Below, piece by piece: positions 36,370-44,124 of a stretch of DNA of 64,000 nt; position 1 is the first letter of the stretch, and each line of letters opens with the position of its first letter. Made by a program: the position numbers and the translations under genes. Under the pieces are notes generated by a model. The model saw only the letters and a list, made by a program, of their open reading frames with translations. It was not told where the DNA came from and did not search any database. The DNA comes from Eubacterium sulci ATCC 35585. Lineage in GTDB: Bacteria; Bacillota; Clostridia; Peptostreptococcales; Anaerovoracaceae. The stretch covers positions 186,001 through 250,000 of the forward strand of contig CP012068.1 in the NCBI GenBank assembly GCA_001189495.1, given 5' to 3'.

Positions 36370-36984
36370 ATGAAACCAGAAGAGCTTTCAAACTATATCA
36401 AAAAGATAAGAGAGCTTGAATACAATTTACAAGTAGAAGACAGATTACTCGTTAAGCTGGACGGCAAATGCCTTATATCAAAAGCAGGAACCGAACTTTA
36501 CAAGCTAGGAACTGAAGATTTTTCCGAAGTTACAGACGAGTATATGACAGAAGCTGAAATACTAATGAGCCTCAAAAATTATGAGGCTCTTATGCTTAGC
36601 GCACCTAAATACTGTAAGGCGTGCATCAAAGCAGGTACGCAAGTAACAGCAGTGCTCGATGACTTCGCACAGATTGTTGGTCACAGGGCTCCAATACTAG
36701 ATAGAGATGCACATAAAATTGCAAGTTCTCTCAGGAAGGATTCAGCAGTACTTGTAGATCCACAAGGAGAGCTATCGCATGCTTATGCAATAACCATTGG
36801 CAGAAATCCATATGAGGCTGTTGTTGCCATGACTGTACTAGAAAAATCGGCAGAAATAGTCCTCAAAGCTTCGGTAATAGGTGGTGCAAAGGAACTTGGC
36901 TTTTTTACTGTGAATACAAACAGAAGAAAGTATTTGAACAAGTACTCTAGGGCAGAGAGGAGGATTGCAGATGAGAAAAAATGA
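36370..36984 (+). CDS. Degenerate class II aldolase-fold protein
   Basis: 204 residues (ATG 36370; a TTG directly before it is an alternative). The order of elements parallels the intact aldolase encoded next: an early KLDGKCLISKAGTE strand pair, MLSAPKYCKACIKAGTQVTAVLDD where the active enzyme has IIHTHSRYCSIFAA, and GHRAPI near 115. The two zinc-binding histidines of HTH are replaced (SAP), so it should lack metal-dependent chemistry. It overlaps the next gene by 14 bases. Homology is my inference from pattern alignment; it may form a hetero-oligomer with its neighbour. Confidence 0.55.
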   Translation: MKPEELSNYIKKIRELEYNLQVEDRLLVKLDGKCLISKAGTELYKLGTEDFSEVTDEYMTEAEILMSLKNYEALMLSAPKYCKACIKAGTQVTAVLDDFAQIVGHRAPILDRDAHKIASSLRKDSAVLVDPQGELSHAYAITIGRNPYEAVVAMTVLEKSAEIVLKASVIGGAKELGFFTVNTNRRKYLNKYSRAERRIADEKK

Positions 36985-37552
36985 TGAATGGCAATCCAGA
37001 CGCTCCATGGCTGAATACGGACGCAAGCTTCTTGAACTTGGACTAGTTCAGGGCACTTGGGGAAATATATCTGTGAGACTTTCCGCAAACTACATGCTTG
37101 TAACTCCATCAGGCCTAGATTATAAGATGATAGATGGTAGCGATATGGTAAAGGTCGCAATTAAAACTTTGACATGTGGAGACGGAAATGTTCCAACAAC
37201 AGAGAAGGGATTACATGCAGGAATCTATGAGAGTAGAAGCGACATTGGAGCAATAATTCATACGCATTCCAGATACTGCTCAATCTTTGCGGCGGCGAGA
37301 AAGCCACTGCAGGTTTTGGATGAAAAACTAGCAAAGATTACAGGAGAGCTAATCTACATCAGTGACTATGCCTATGCTGGAAGCCGAAAGCTGACCAAGA
37401 ATGTCGTAAAGGCACTCGGCGACCGCTCTGGATGCATAATATCAAACCACGGTATGATTGCTTGTGGCAAGGACCTTCAGGATGCACTAGAGATATGTCT
37501 AGCTATGGAAAAGGCTGCAGAACAGTACATAGAGGCAAGGATTAGTAAGTAA
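36971..37552 (+). CDS. Class II aldolase/adducin-family protein
   Basis: 193 residues from ATG 36971 (GAGGAGG seven bases upstream). Zinc aldolase signatures are intact: GTWGNISVR near 29, Thr-Pro-Ser-Gly-Leu-Asp-Tyr (43-53), Glu in PTTEKGLHAGIY, the HTH pair in AIIHTHSRYCSIF, and the third His in SNHGMIACGKDL. The family includes L-fuculose- and L-ribulose-phosphate aldolase/epimerase and MtnB; this member's substrate is unknown. It is the last gene before the ISL3 insertion, which landed seven bases after its stop, between it and its terminator. Confidence 0.85.
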   Translation: MRKNDEWQSRRSMAEYGRKLLELGLVQGTWGNISVRLSANYMLVTPSGLDYKMIDGSDMVKVAIKTLTCGDGNVPTTEKGLHAGIYESRSDIGAIIHTHSRYCSIFAAARKPLQVLDEKLAKITGELIYISDYAYAGSRKLTKNVVKALGDRSGCIISNHGMIACGKDLQDALEICLAMEKAAEQYIEARISK

Positions 37553-37558
37553 ATATGA

Positions 37559-37566
37559 GAAATAAC
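37559..37566. repeat. Target-site duplication, left copy
   Basis: GAAATAAC, repeated exactly at 39201-39208 on the other side of the insertion sequence. Confidence 0.85.
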
Positions 37567-37634
37567 GATAGTATAAATTATCGGGTTGGTTAGAAAAATC
37601 CATCTCTAAACTATCGGGTTGGTGACTATGAATA

Positions 37635-37679
37635 AAAAGGACATTTTTCGCATGAAATTCATGTGGAAAATGTCCTTTT
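37635..37679 (-). terminator. Terminator of the ISL3 transposase gene
   Basis: 13-bp stem AAAAGGACATTTT / AAAATGTCCTTTT with an inner CATGAAATTCATG palindrome and T run on the minus strand, just past the transposase stop. Confidence 0.8.
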
Positions 37680-37685
37680 ATATTG

Positions 37686-39026
37686 CTACTCTTTATTGTA
37701 TGGACCTCTCTTTCGTCCAATCCTCTTGTTTGTTTTAAGGTTGTCCGATATTGCAAAGTATATTTTTGGATTTAAAGCGAATAGAGTTCTACATCTAAAC
37801 CGTTTAAAGTTGCCAAGCCCTCTGGATACAGTTATGTATGTTCGGAGTTTTCCGTTGATATTCTCAGAATAAGCATTGGAAAGTTTTCTGTTTTCATATG
37901 GTCTTCTGAAAGAATTAAGTATTTCAGTTTTCCATTTTACTAATATGGATGCAAATTCATCATATTGAGGAATTCCGGAGTTATTAAAAAGCCTTACAAC
38001 ATCATCATATTTTTCAACTGCCTCCTCATAGGTTGCTGTTTTGTTTAGCCTTCTGTAATACTCTTTTAATTCATATGCTTCGCCAAGGATTGGGAAAGTA
38101 TCTTTGATCATCATTAACAAATCTCTTCGATTTAAGGTGGTTTGGAATCTGTGATTATATGCTTTAGCGTTATCTAAATCTATGCCGTCCTTATTTAATA
38201 GCCAGTTCCATTTCTTTAAAAGATAATAGCCATTTGAATCGTAAGGACATTGTTTCATAAGGCTAATTCTAAGATTTTCAAAGTCTCTGCACAGGTGTTC
38301 AATTACATGAAAAGGGTCAACTGCCACTATTGCATTTGGTAAAAATGACTTTGCAACATCACGGTAAGGTTCCCACATATCAATAGTTACATATTTTACA
38401 TTATGCCTTTCTTCTCTTGTTTTACTCACGAAAAAATTTGATAGATAATCTTTACTTCTGGAATCCAGAATATCGTATAGGCAACGCTTTTCGTTGTCTA
38501 CAATTACACATAAATAGCTAGCATTCTTCCTTGAAAGAGAAGGACTATGAAGTTCATCAATGCCAACGGATTCAGGAAGAGGAAGATTAGGGACAACAAC
38601 ATATGAATCAAGATAATTGTTTATCTGTGTGGTTGAAATATTCAGTTCTTCGGAAATCATTTCTAGAGTGTAGCCAAGGTTCTTTAATTTCTTCATAACT
38701 TCATCAAGAAGCAAGTATGATGAATTGAATTCAGAGAATGCAAAAGGATTAGGTTCCATGGAAATCTTGCCACAGCCTTTACAGAGATATCGATTGGCAT
38801 TATATTTGATATATCCGTTAGTATCTCTCAAAACAGGGTGATAGATTGTTTTCATTCTGTGTCCATATCCGATAGTTTCACAACGGCAATATGGACAGGA
38901 AAAAAGCTTCCTTTTAAGCTGAACATTGTAGTAAGTTTTACCATTTTCTGTAGAAACAAAGAAATATTCCAGATCAGAATCTCTGATATTGAGAAAAGTT
39001 GTGATAAAATCAGTATTAGGAATCAT
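37686..39026 (-). CDS. ISL3-family DDE transposase
   Basis: 446 residues. N-terminal zinc finger CPYCRCE...C-x-x-C (near 44-90, CKGCG second pair), helix-turn-helix at about 115-135 (YTLEMISEELNISTTQINNYL), and a DDE catalytic domain: Asp in SVGIDELHSP, Asp in VTIDMWEPYRD and Glu in NAYSENINGKLR, followed by the LGNFKRFRCRTLFALNP tail characteristic of the family. No frameshift or internal stop, so the element is probably active. Binds its terminal repeats and moves by cut and paste. Confidence 0.93.
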   Translation of the reverse strand: MIPNTDFITTFLNIRDSDLEYFFVSTENGKTYYNVQLKRKLFSCPYCRCETIGYGHRMKTIYHPVLRDTNGYIKYNANRYLCKGCGKISMEPNPFAFSEFNSSYLLLDEVMKKLKNLGYTLEMISEELNISTTQINNYLDSYVVVPNLPLPESVGIDELHSPSLSRKNASYLCVIVDNEKRCLYDILDSRSKDYLSNFFVSKTREERHNVKYVTIDMWEPYRDVAKSFLPNAIVAVDPFHVIEHLCRDFENLRISLMKQCPYDSNGYYLLKKWNWLLNKDGIDLDNAKAYNHRFQTTLNRRDLLMMIKDTFPILGEAYELKEYYRRLNKTATYEEAVEKYDDVVRLFNNSGIPQYDEFASILVKWKTEILNSFRRPYENRKLSNAYSENINGKLRTYITVSRGLGNFKRFRCRTLFALNPKIYFAISDNLKTNKRIGRKRGPYNKE

Positions 39027-39200
39027 AGAGTTCCTCCCTTCGTAATTAGAGTATTGTGCTTAAATACATTATATGCGAAGGGTTATTTTTTTTACCAACC
39101 CGATATTTTAGAGTCCACCAACCTCAAAGAAAAAACGGTCTGTTTTTACCAACCCGATAATTTAGAGAGTACCAACCCCAACCCAATATTTTAGAGCGCC

Positions 39201-39208
39201 GAAATAAC
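39201..39208. repeat. Target-site duplication, right copy
   Basis: GAAATAAC, identical to 37559-37566. Confidence 0.85.
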
Positions 39209-39240
39209 AAAGGGACTAGATTTAATCTAGTCCCTTTAAT
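39209..39240. terminator. Terminator shared by thrS and, originally, the aldolase gene
   Basis: 12-bp stem AAAGGGACTAGA / TCTAGTCCCTTT with TTTAA loop. Before insertion it would have lain about 15 bases after the aldolase stop; the insertion sequence now separates them. Confidence 0.8.
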
Positions 39241-39257
39241 CGTTTATATTTGAATAT

Positions 39258-39292
39258 TTATAAGAATCGCCTATTAACGATTCAATCTAAAC
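39258..39292. repeat. 35-bp intergenic repeat, copy B
   Basis: 28 of 35 positions identical to 15056-15090; lies between a terminator hairpin and the 3' end of thrS (stop at 39295). Confidence 0.45.
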
Positions 39293-39294
39293 CC

Positions 39295-41064
39295 TTATAG
39301 TTCCTCAATTAGCTCAAGGTTGTGCTCAAGATTCATCTCATTACACATATCGATGAATTTCTCTAGTGGAACATTCTGGATCTGCTTGTTGCTTCCGCGA
39401 ACATTTACAGAAACAGTGTTTTCGCTAGCTTCCTTATCACCGAGTACGATGATATATGGAGCTTTGCAGTTCTTATAAGCCTTAATCTTTTCCTTCATGT
39501 TGCGGTTCTCGTAGTCAACCTCAAATCTGATGCGGTTCTTACGAAGAAGCTTAGCAACTTTCTCAGCATACTCATTGTGCTCAGGACGGATAGGAACTAT
39601 GCCTACCTGAACAGGTGAGAGCCAGAATGGGAATGCACCCTTGAAGTTCTCGATTAGGATACCGATGAAACGCTCAAATGAACCGAAGATTGCACGGTGA
39701 ATCATAACTGGGCGCTGCTGGCTTCCGTCAGCTGCAGTGTACTTAAGATCAAAGTTCAAAGGTAGCTGGAAGTCAAGCTGGATTGTACCCATCTGCCATT
39801 CACGACCTAGAGCATCTGTCATCTGTAGGTCAATCTTAGGACCGTAGAAAGCACCATCGCCTTCATTAACTTCGTAGTTGCCTTCTCCATACTGATTATC
39901 AAGGATTGCCTTTAGACCTGCCTCAGCCTTGTTCCATGACTCGATGTCTCCCATATAGTCATCAGGTCTTGTTGAAAGCTCTGCGCGGTACTTTAGACCT
40001 AGTGTTCCGTAAATCTCGTCCGCTATCTTCATGATATCGGCGATTTCGTCAGCTACCTGATTCTCAGCTAGGATTGTGTGTGCATCGTCTTGACGGAACA
40101 TCTGAACACGGAATAGACCGTTAAGCTCGCCGGACTTCTCCTTACGATGAATTGTATCTGTCTGGCTGATTCTAATTGGAAGGTCCTTGTAGCTGTGAAT
40201 ACTTCTCTTATATGTAAGTATAGCATTAGGGCAGTTCATTGGTTTAAGAGCATAAATCTTATCACCATCGTTTGCTGGAGGAACTACAAACATATTCTCT
40301 TTGTAATGACCCCAGTGTCCGCTGACTTCCCAGAGCTCACTGCTGCTTAGAACAGGACCTGAAATCTCCTGATATCCATGCTCTTCGTGTATGCTAGACC
40401 AGAATCCCTTAAGTGCATTGAAGAGCTTCCATCCTCTTGGTAGCCAGTAAGGCATACCAGGTGCACTTGGCTGGAACATAAATAAATCTAGTGCTGGGCC
40501 AATCTTCTTGTGGTCACGCTCCATAGCTTCCTTAACGAGCTTTAGATGCTCTTTTAGATCCTGCTTGTTTAGGAAGGCGTAAACATAGATACGCTGAAGC
40601 TGCTCACGGTTTTCGTCGCCTCTCCAATATGAGCCAGAAGCTGATTTAATCTGAAATGCACAGTTCATCAATTCCTGAGAATTGCTAATGTGCGGTCCAC
40701 GACATAGGTCAACAAAGTCATCTCCTGTGTAGTAAACTGTGAGTCTCTCGTCCTCAGGTAGCTCGTTGATCAGTTCAACCTTGAATATCTGGTCCTTGAA
40801 TAGCTCTAGAGCCTCGCTCTTAGAGAGCTCCTTACATACCCAATCTTCTCTGCGCTTGATAATCTCGCGCATCTTTTCCTCTATTGCAGGGAAGTCGTCA
40901 TTTGTCACATTCTTAGGCAATACGAAATCGTAGTAAAATCCGTCGGCAATTTCTGGGCCGATGGCTATCTGAACATTCTCCTTGCCATAAATCTCCATAA
41001 CAGCTTTAGCTAGGATATGTGCAAGGGAATGGCGATATACTTTTGCAAATTCTTCTTTATTCAT
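39295..41064 (-). CDS. thrS: Threonine--tRNA ligase lacking the TGS domain
   Basis: Charges tRNA-Thr. 589 residues from ATG 41064, which follows GGGGGAT; the upstream ATG overlaps that ribosome site. The protein begins directly at the editing domain (HSLAH at 12-16, DLCRGPH near 123-129) without the ~60-residue N-terminal TGS domain that most ThrRS have. Class II motifs follow: RKEKSGELNGLFRVQMFRQDD (motif 2 region) and the C-terminal anticodon-binding domain (PVQVGIVPIRPEHNEYAEKV). No T-box leader is present upstream. Confidence 0.93.
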   Translation of the reverse strand: MNKEEFAKVYRHSLAHILAKAVMEIYGKENVQIAIGPEIADGFYYDFVLPKNVTNDDFPAIEEKMREIIKRREDWVCKELSKSEALELFKDQIFKVELINELPEDERLTVYYTGDDFVDLCRGPHISNSQELMNCAFQIKSASGSYWRGDENREQLQRIYVYAFLNKQDLKEHLKLVKEAMERDHKKIGPALDLFMFQPSAPGMPYWLPRGWKLFNALKGFWSSIHEEHGYQEISGPVLSSSELWEVSGHWGHYKENMFVVPPANDGDKIYALKPMNCPNAILTYKRSIHSYKDLPIRISQTDTIHRKEKSGELNGLFRVQMFRQDDAHTILAENQVADEIADIMKIADEIYGTLGLKYRAELSTRPDDYMGDIESWNKAEAGLKAILDNQYGEGNYEVNEGDGAFYGPKIDLQMTDALGREWQMGTIQLDFQLPLNFDLKYTAADGSQQRPVMIHRAIFGSFERFIGILIENFKGAFPFWLSPVQVGIVPIRPEHNEYAEKVAKLLRKNRIRFEVDYENRNMKEKIKAYKNCKAPYIIVLGDKEASENTVSVNVRGSNKQIQNVPLEKFIDMCNEMNLEHNLELIEEL

Positions 41065-41130
41065 AAAACTATCCCCCATATAAAATTTAGCATTAATTAG
41101 TATTAAAAAGGTAATTTAATTGTACCCCTT

Positions 41131-41159
41131 ATACTAACATATTATCCATTTATTGTAAA
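41131..41159 (-). promoter_or_regulatory. Promoter of thrS
   Basis: TTTACA, 17-bp spacer, TAGTAT on the minus strand, about 65 bases before the start codon. Confidence 0.5.
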
Positions 41160-41161
41160 AT

Positions 41162-41195
41162 AAAACCAATAAATTAATATAAATTTATTGGTTTT
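41162..41195 (-). terminator. Terminator of the GPH symporter gene
   Basis: 14-bp stem AAAACCAATAAATT / AATTTATTGGTTTT with T-rich tail on the minus strand, eight bases past the stop at 41203. Confidence 0.85.
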
Positions 41196-41202
41196 ACTAA
41201 TT

Positions 41203-42570
41203 TTATTTATCCTTTTTTGCTAAATCCCTCAAAATTTCCTCATGTGCACGCTTTGTTATCGGATAAAGGTAGATTGATATAGCCGCAACAGCTAGAAACA
41301 TTACAGGAATTATAGTTGTAGAGCTCTCTATTCGTGCCAAAGTCTCGGCATTTTGCACAGTTGCATTTCCATCAAAGCCAGATACCTTAAGAAGTGTACC
41401 GAGTATCAGCGAGCCGGCGCCTACAGCAACTGCCTCAATTAACCCCTGGAAGGAAACTATAGTTCCCTGTCTTGATTTACCGCTATGGAGCTGGTCGTAG
41501 TCGCACACATCGTAGTAGATTGCAGGCATTAGCTGCCAGTAGATACATGTGCAGAGCATCAAAGCTAGGACATATAGAGCGATGGTAAACTTGCTTTCGA
41601 TACCGATGAAGTGAAGTAATACCATCAAAGCGATACCAAGAGAGTAAAATGCAATTATCGCTAGACGCTTGTCTGTTTTGATAGCGATTCTTCCCACAAG
41701 TGGGATGAAAGCTACTGCAATCAGCGGTCTGAACAAAAGTAAAAGTGCAATAAGCTTAGGTGAAAATCTTAGGTTATATGTCATAAAGTAGAGCATGTCA
41801 GACATCAAAATCGCATAGCAGATAAGCGATGTTAGGCTGGCAATTGTCAGGTATATCATAGGCTTTAGCTTTGCAACGGCAATGTATTCCTTGAATATAC
41901 CTAGGATTCCATTACTGTCATCCTTTGCTGGGGCATCTGCCTTAGAACATGGAAGATCCTTACTCTTTGATAGATGAACCGTTATAAATATTACGCTCAT
42001 TATAATCAGTCCAAGCATGCCTGCAGTTAGCGACCATGCGTGGCTGGTTTCCATTCCCTTTGATTTTAGAAAGTCTATCAAAAGTGTAGGCGAGAACATG
42101 CAGATTAAGATTCCCATCATATTGAAGAATGATGCATAAAGCCTTAGCACGATTCTATCGTCGTAGTTTGTTGTATATTCTGCGCCAAGTGCTAGATAAG
42201 GGACAAAGAAGCCAGTGTATGATGTCCAAAAAAGCATGAGAATCAGGCCGTAGTAGATTGCTTTTAGGGTTTCGGGTAGTGGAACAACGGTGTAAAGCAA
42301 GAAGAGTGAAACGCCGAGCGGAATTGAAAACGCGAGCATTACAGGTCTACGCTTACCAAAGCGAGTTCTTACTTTGTCCGAAAAATACCCCATAAATGGG
42401 TTAAAGATGGCATTCCAAATAGCACCGACAGCGCTGATTACGCCAGCCTTTGCTGGATCAATCTTTGCCACGGTGGTAAGAAAGAACATCAAAAAAGTAC
42501 CTATAAATGTATAGGCAATTGCATCTCCGGTCGAAGCAATGCTGTAGCCGAGTTTATCTGATTTTTTCAT
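41203..42570 (-). CDS. GPH-family (MelB-like) cation:sugar symporter
   Basis: 455 residues with twelve hydrophobic helices. The N-terminal YSIASTGDAIAYTFIGTFLMFF helix, the FNPFMGYFSDKVRTRFGKRRP loop and the CDYDQLHSGKSRQGTIVSF segment are diagnostic of glycoside-pentoside-hexuronide symporters. Members carry oligosaccharides or glycosides with Na+ or H+; this one's sugar is unknown and no glycosidase is beside it. The small membrane protein gene lies nine bases upstream and is probably co-transcribed. Confidence 0.88.
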   Translation of the reverse strand: MKKSDKLGYSIASTGDAIAYTFIGTFLMFFLTTVAKIDPAKAGVISAVGAIWNAIFNPFMGYFSDKVRTRFGKRRPVMLAFSIPLGVSLFLLYTVVPLPETLKAIYYGLILMLFWTSYTGFFVPYLALGAEYTTNYDDRIVLRLYASFFNMMGILICMFSPTLLIDFLKSKGMETSHAWSLTAGMLGLIIMSVIFITVHLSKSKDLPCSKADAPAKDDSNGILGIFKEYIAVAKLKPMIYLTIASLTSLICYAILMSDMLYFMTYNLRFSPKLIALLLLFRPLIAVAFIPLVGRIAIKTDKRLAIIAFYSLGIALMVLLHFIGIESKFTIALYVLALMLCTCIYWQLMPAIYYDVCDYDQLHSGKSRQGTIVSFQGLIEAVAVGAGSLILGTLLKVSGFDGNATVQNAETLARIESSTTIIPVMFLAVAAISIYLYPITKRAHEEILRDLAKKDK

Positions 42571-42579
42571 ACTTATAAG

Positions 42580-42777
42580 CTATCTGCTTTCTGACTCCAG
42601 CTCAGAGCTAACTGCTTCGTCCTTGCGAACTGGCGCTAGGGCAATTACTGAAAGTCCAACAAGTGTTGTCAGAGTTAAGGCTGTAGCTATATTGAGAAAT
42701 ACGTTTCTCTGACGCTGTTTCTCTCTAGCGAGGATTTCCTCAGCTTTCTTTAGTTTCATTCTATTCTTTTTACGCAT
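42580..42777 (-). CDS. Small single-pass membrane protein
   Basis: 65 residues from ATG 42777, chosen for the AAAGGAG five bases upstream (open frame extends 12 codons more). Very basic head (MRKKNRMKLKKAEEIL), a coiled, charged stretch, one hydrophobic helix at about 33-53, and a short acidic tail. Not recognised. Immediately precedes the symporter, suggesting co-expression. Confidence 0.6.
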   Translation of the reverse strand: MRKKNRMKLKKAEEILAREKQRQRNVFLNIATALTLTTLVGLSVIALAPVRKDEAVSSELESESR

Positions 42778-42926
42778 CTTATCTCCTTTGTGCCAAGAGG
42801 CCTTTGCTATCATTTTATATTTTGATTGTCATATGATTGTATCACTAAAAACCAGAGGATGGAATAGTTTCACTAGTTATAATATAAGATATTAATTTAA
42901 TTGTAGTTATCATGTGTATGTCAGTT

Positions 42927-42954
42927 TTGTTTTAAGCAGATGAGATGGTATAAT
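42927..42954 (+). promoter_or_regulatory. Promoter of the CA-nitroreductase gene
   Basis: TTGTTT, 16-bp spacer, TGG-TATAAT (extended -10), about 45 bases before the start. Confidence 0.6.
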
Positions 42955-42998
42955 ATAATGGTTATTAAAAGAATATAAATATGCTAGGAGATGAATAT

Positions 42999-44111
42999 AT
43001 GAACGGTTTTGAGGATTTGATGATAGCCGAGGGCGCAGTTGTCAGCGGAAATGTAAGATGTGGCAAGGATTGCTCTATTTGGTATAACGCAACGGTTCGA
43101 GGAGACTCAGCTGAGCTCAAAATGGGCTCGAGAGTTAATGTCCAGGAATCTGCAGTTCTGCATCTTGATGCTGGATATCCTATGCATATAGGTGATGATG
43201 TGACGATTGGCCATGGCGCTATAGTTCATGGTGCAGTAATTGAGGATAACTGCATGATAGGCATGGGCTCAATTTTGATGAATGGATGTCATATAGGAAA
43301 GAATTCCCTAGTGGCAGCAGGAAGCCTAATCCCCCAGAACAAGAAATTTCCAGAGGGTGTGCTCATAGTAGGAAGCCCAGCAAAGGTAGTAAGAGATCTA
43401 ACTCCAGAGGAGATAATCGGCAATCAAAAAGCGGCAGAGCACTATGTCGCTTCAGCCAAGGCACACTTTGGAAAGACATCGGAGAAGACTGCTATAACAA
43501 AGGTAGGTGGTCTGAATTTTTCTGGAGAATCAAAGATGAATCTCAAGGAATTGCTAGATAGGTGCAGGACATATAGAAGGTTTAAACAGGTTGAAATTCC
43601 TAGAGAAGAACTCGCCGAAATAGTTTCTATGGCAGCAAAGAGAAGCTGTGGCAGAAATGCTCAGGAGCTTCGTTTTGTTGTTGTAACAAATAGGGAGAAA
43701 GTCAGAACGCTTTGCGAGAATGCAAAGTGGGCTGCGTCCTTGCCAAGCGAACTAGGAACGCCAAAAGAAGATGAGATGCCGACAGCTTTTATAGTGATTT
43801 ACTATGCAGGAAGCCCATCGATGATAAAGGATATAGATACCGGAATTGCATCAGATACTATAGCTATAGCTAGTGCCGAAAAGGGTTACGGAAGCTGCAT
43901 ACTCGCATCAATTAATGCCAAGGCTTTTGCAAAGGAGCTTGGGCTTGATGATGATATCACAATGCGCCTTGCAATAGCGATTGGAAAACCAGCTCATACG
44001 AGCACATTGGTCGAAGGCAAGGCGGGTGAACTTAGCTACTATATAGATGAAGAAAGAAACTACTACGTCCCTAAGCTTCCTTTGGATGAAGTTCTTAGTT
44101 TTGATGAGTAG
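42999..44111 (+). CDS. Gamma-carbonic-anhydrase-like / nitroreductase fusion
   Basis: 370 residues from ATG 42999 (AGGAG eight bases upstream). Residues 1-165 form a left-handed beta-helix of hexapeptide repeats of the gamma-carbonic-anhydrase/YrdA type, with the three zinc histidines in VLHLD (55), IGHG (72) and VHG (77). Residues 180-370 are a flavin nitroreductase domain (MNLKELLDRCRTYRRFK, then SCGRNAQELRFVVV and GYGSCILASI). The linker is about 15 residues. An internal GGAG and ATG at 43536 could start the nitroreductase part alone. Reaction unknown; FMN binding and zinc binding are expected from the families. Confidence 0.85.
   Translation: MNGFEDLMIAEGAVVSGNVRCGKDCSIWYNATVRGDSAELKMGSRVNVQESAVLHLDAGYPMHIGDDVTIGHGAIVHGAVIEDNCMIGMGSILMNGCHIGKNSLVAAGSLIPQNKKFPEGVLIVGSPAKVVRDLTPEEIIGNQKAAEHYVASAKAHFGKTSEKTAITKVGGLNFSGESKMNLKELLDRCRTYRRFKQVEIPREELAEIVSMAAKRSCGRNAQELRFVVVTNREKVRTLCENAKWAASLPSELGTPKEDEMPTAFIVIYYAGSPSMIKDIDTGIASDTIAIASAEKGYGSCILASINAKAFAKELGLDDDITMRLAIAIGKPAHTSTLVEGKAGELSYYIDEERNYYVPKLPLDEVLSFDE
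43536..44111 (+). other. Possible independent translation unit: nitroreductase module
   Basis: ATG 43536 is in frame with the fusion and is preceded eight bases upstream by GGAG; it starts precisely at the nitroreductase domain. A second, shorter product of 191 residues is therefore plausible. Confidence 0.4.
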
Positions 44112-44124
44112 GTGGGGGGATTTG

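Larger units (their letters stand above)
37567..39200 (-). mobile_element. Complete ISL3-like insertion sequence (1634 bp)
   Basis: Bounded by an 8-bp direct repeat GAAATAAC, the duplication length expected of the ISL3 family, with imperfect inverted ends (about 16 of 24 positions). A ~20-bp motif with core ATCGGGTTGGT occurs twice at the left end (37571-37590, 37604-37623) and three times inverted at the right (39094-39113, 39148-39167, 39177-39196). One transposase gene with its own terminator. The sharp duplication and intact gene indicate a recent insertion. Confidence 0.9.

Noticed and set aside
39094-39196. Three similar ~20-bp motifs as a CRISPR-like array
   Set aside because: They are inverted copies of motifs at the other end of the ISL3 element and belong to its termini.
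41065-41161. T-box leader for thrS
   Set aside because: Leader is under 100 bases and lacks the AGGGTGG-type T-box sequence.
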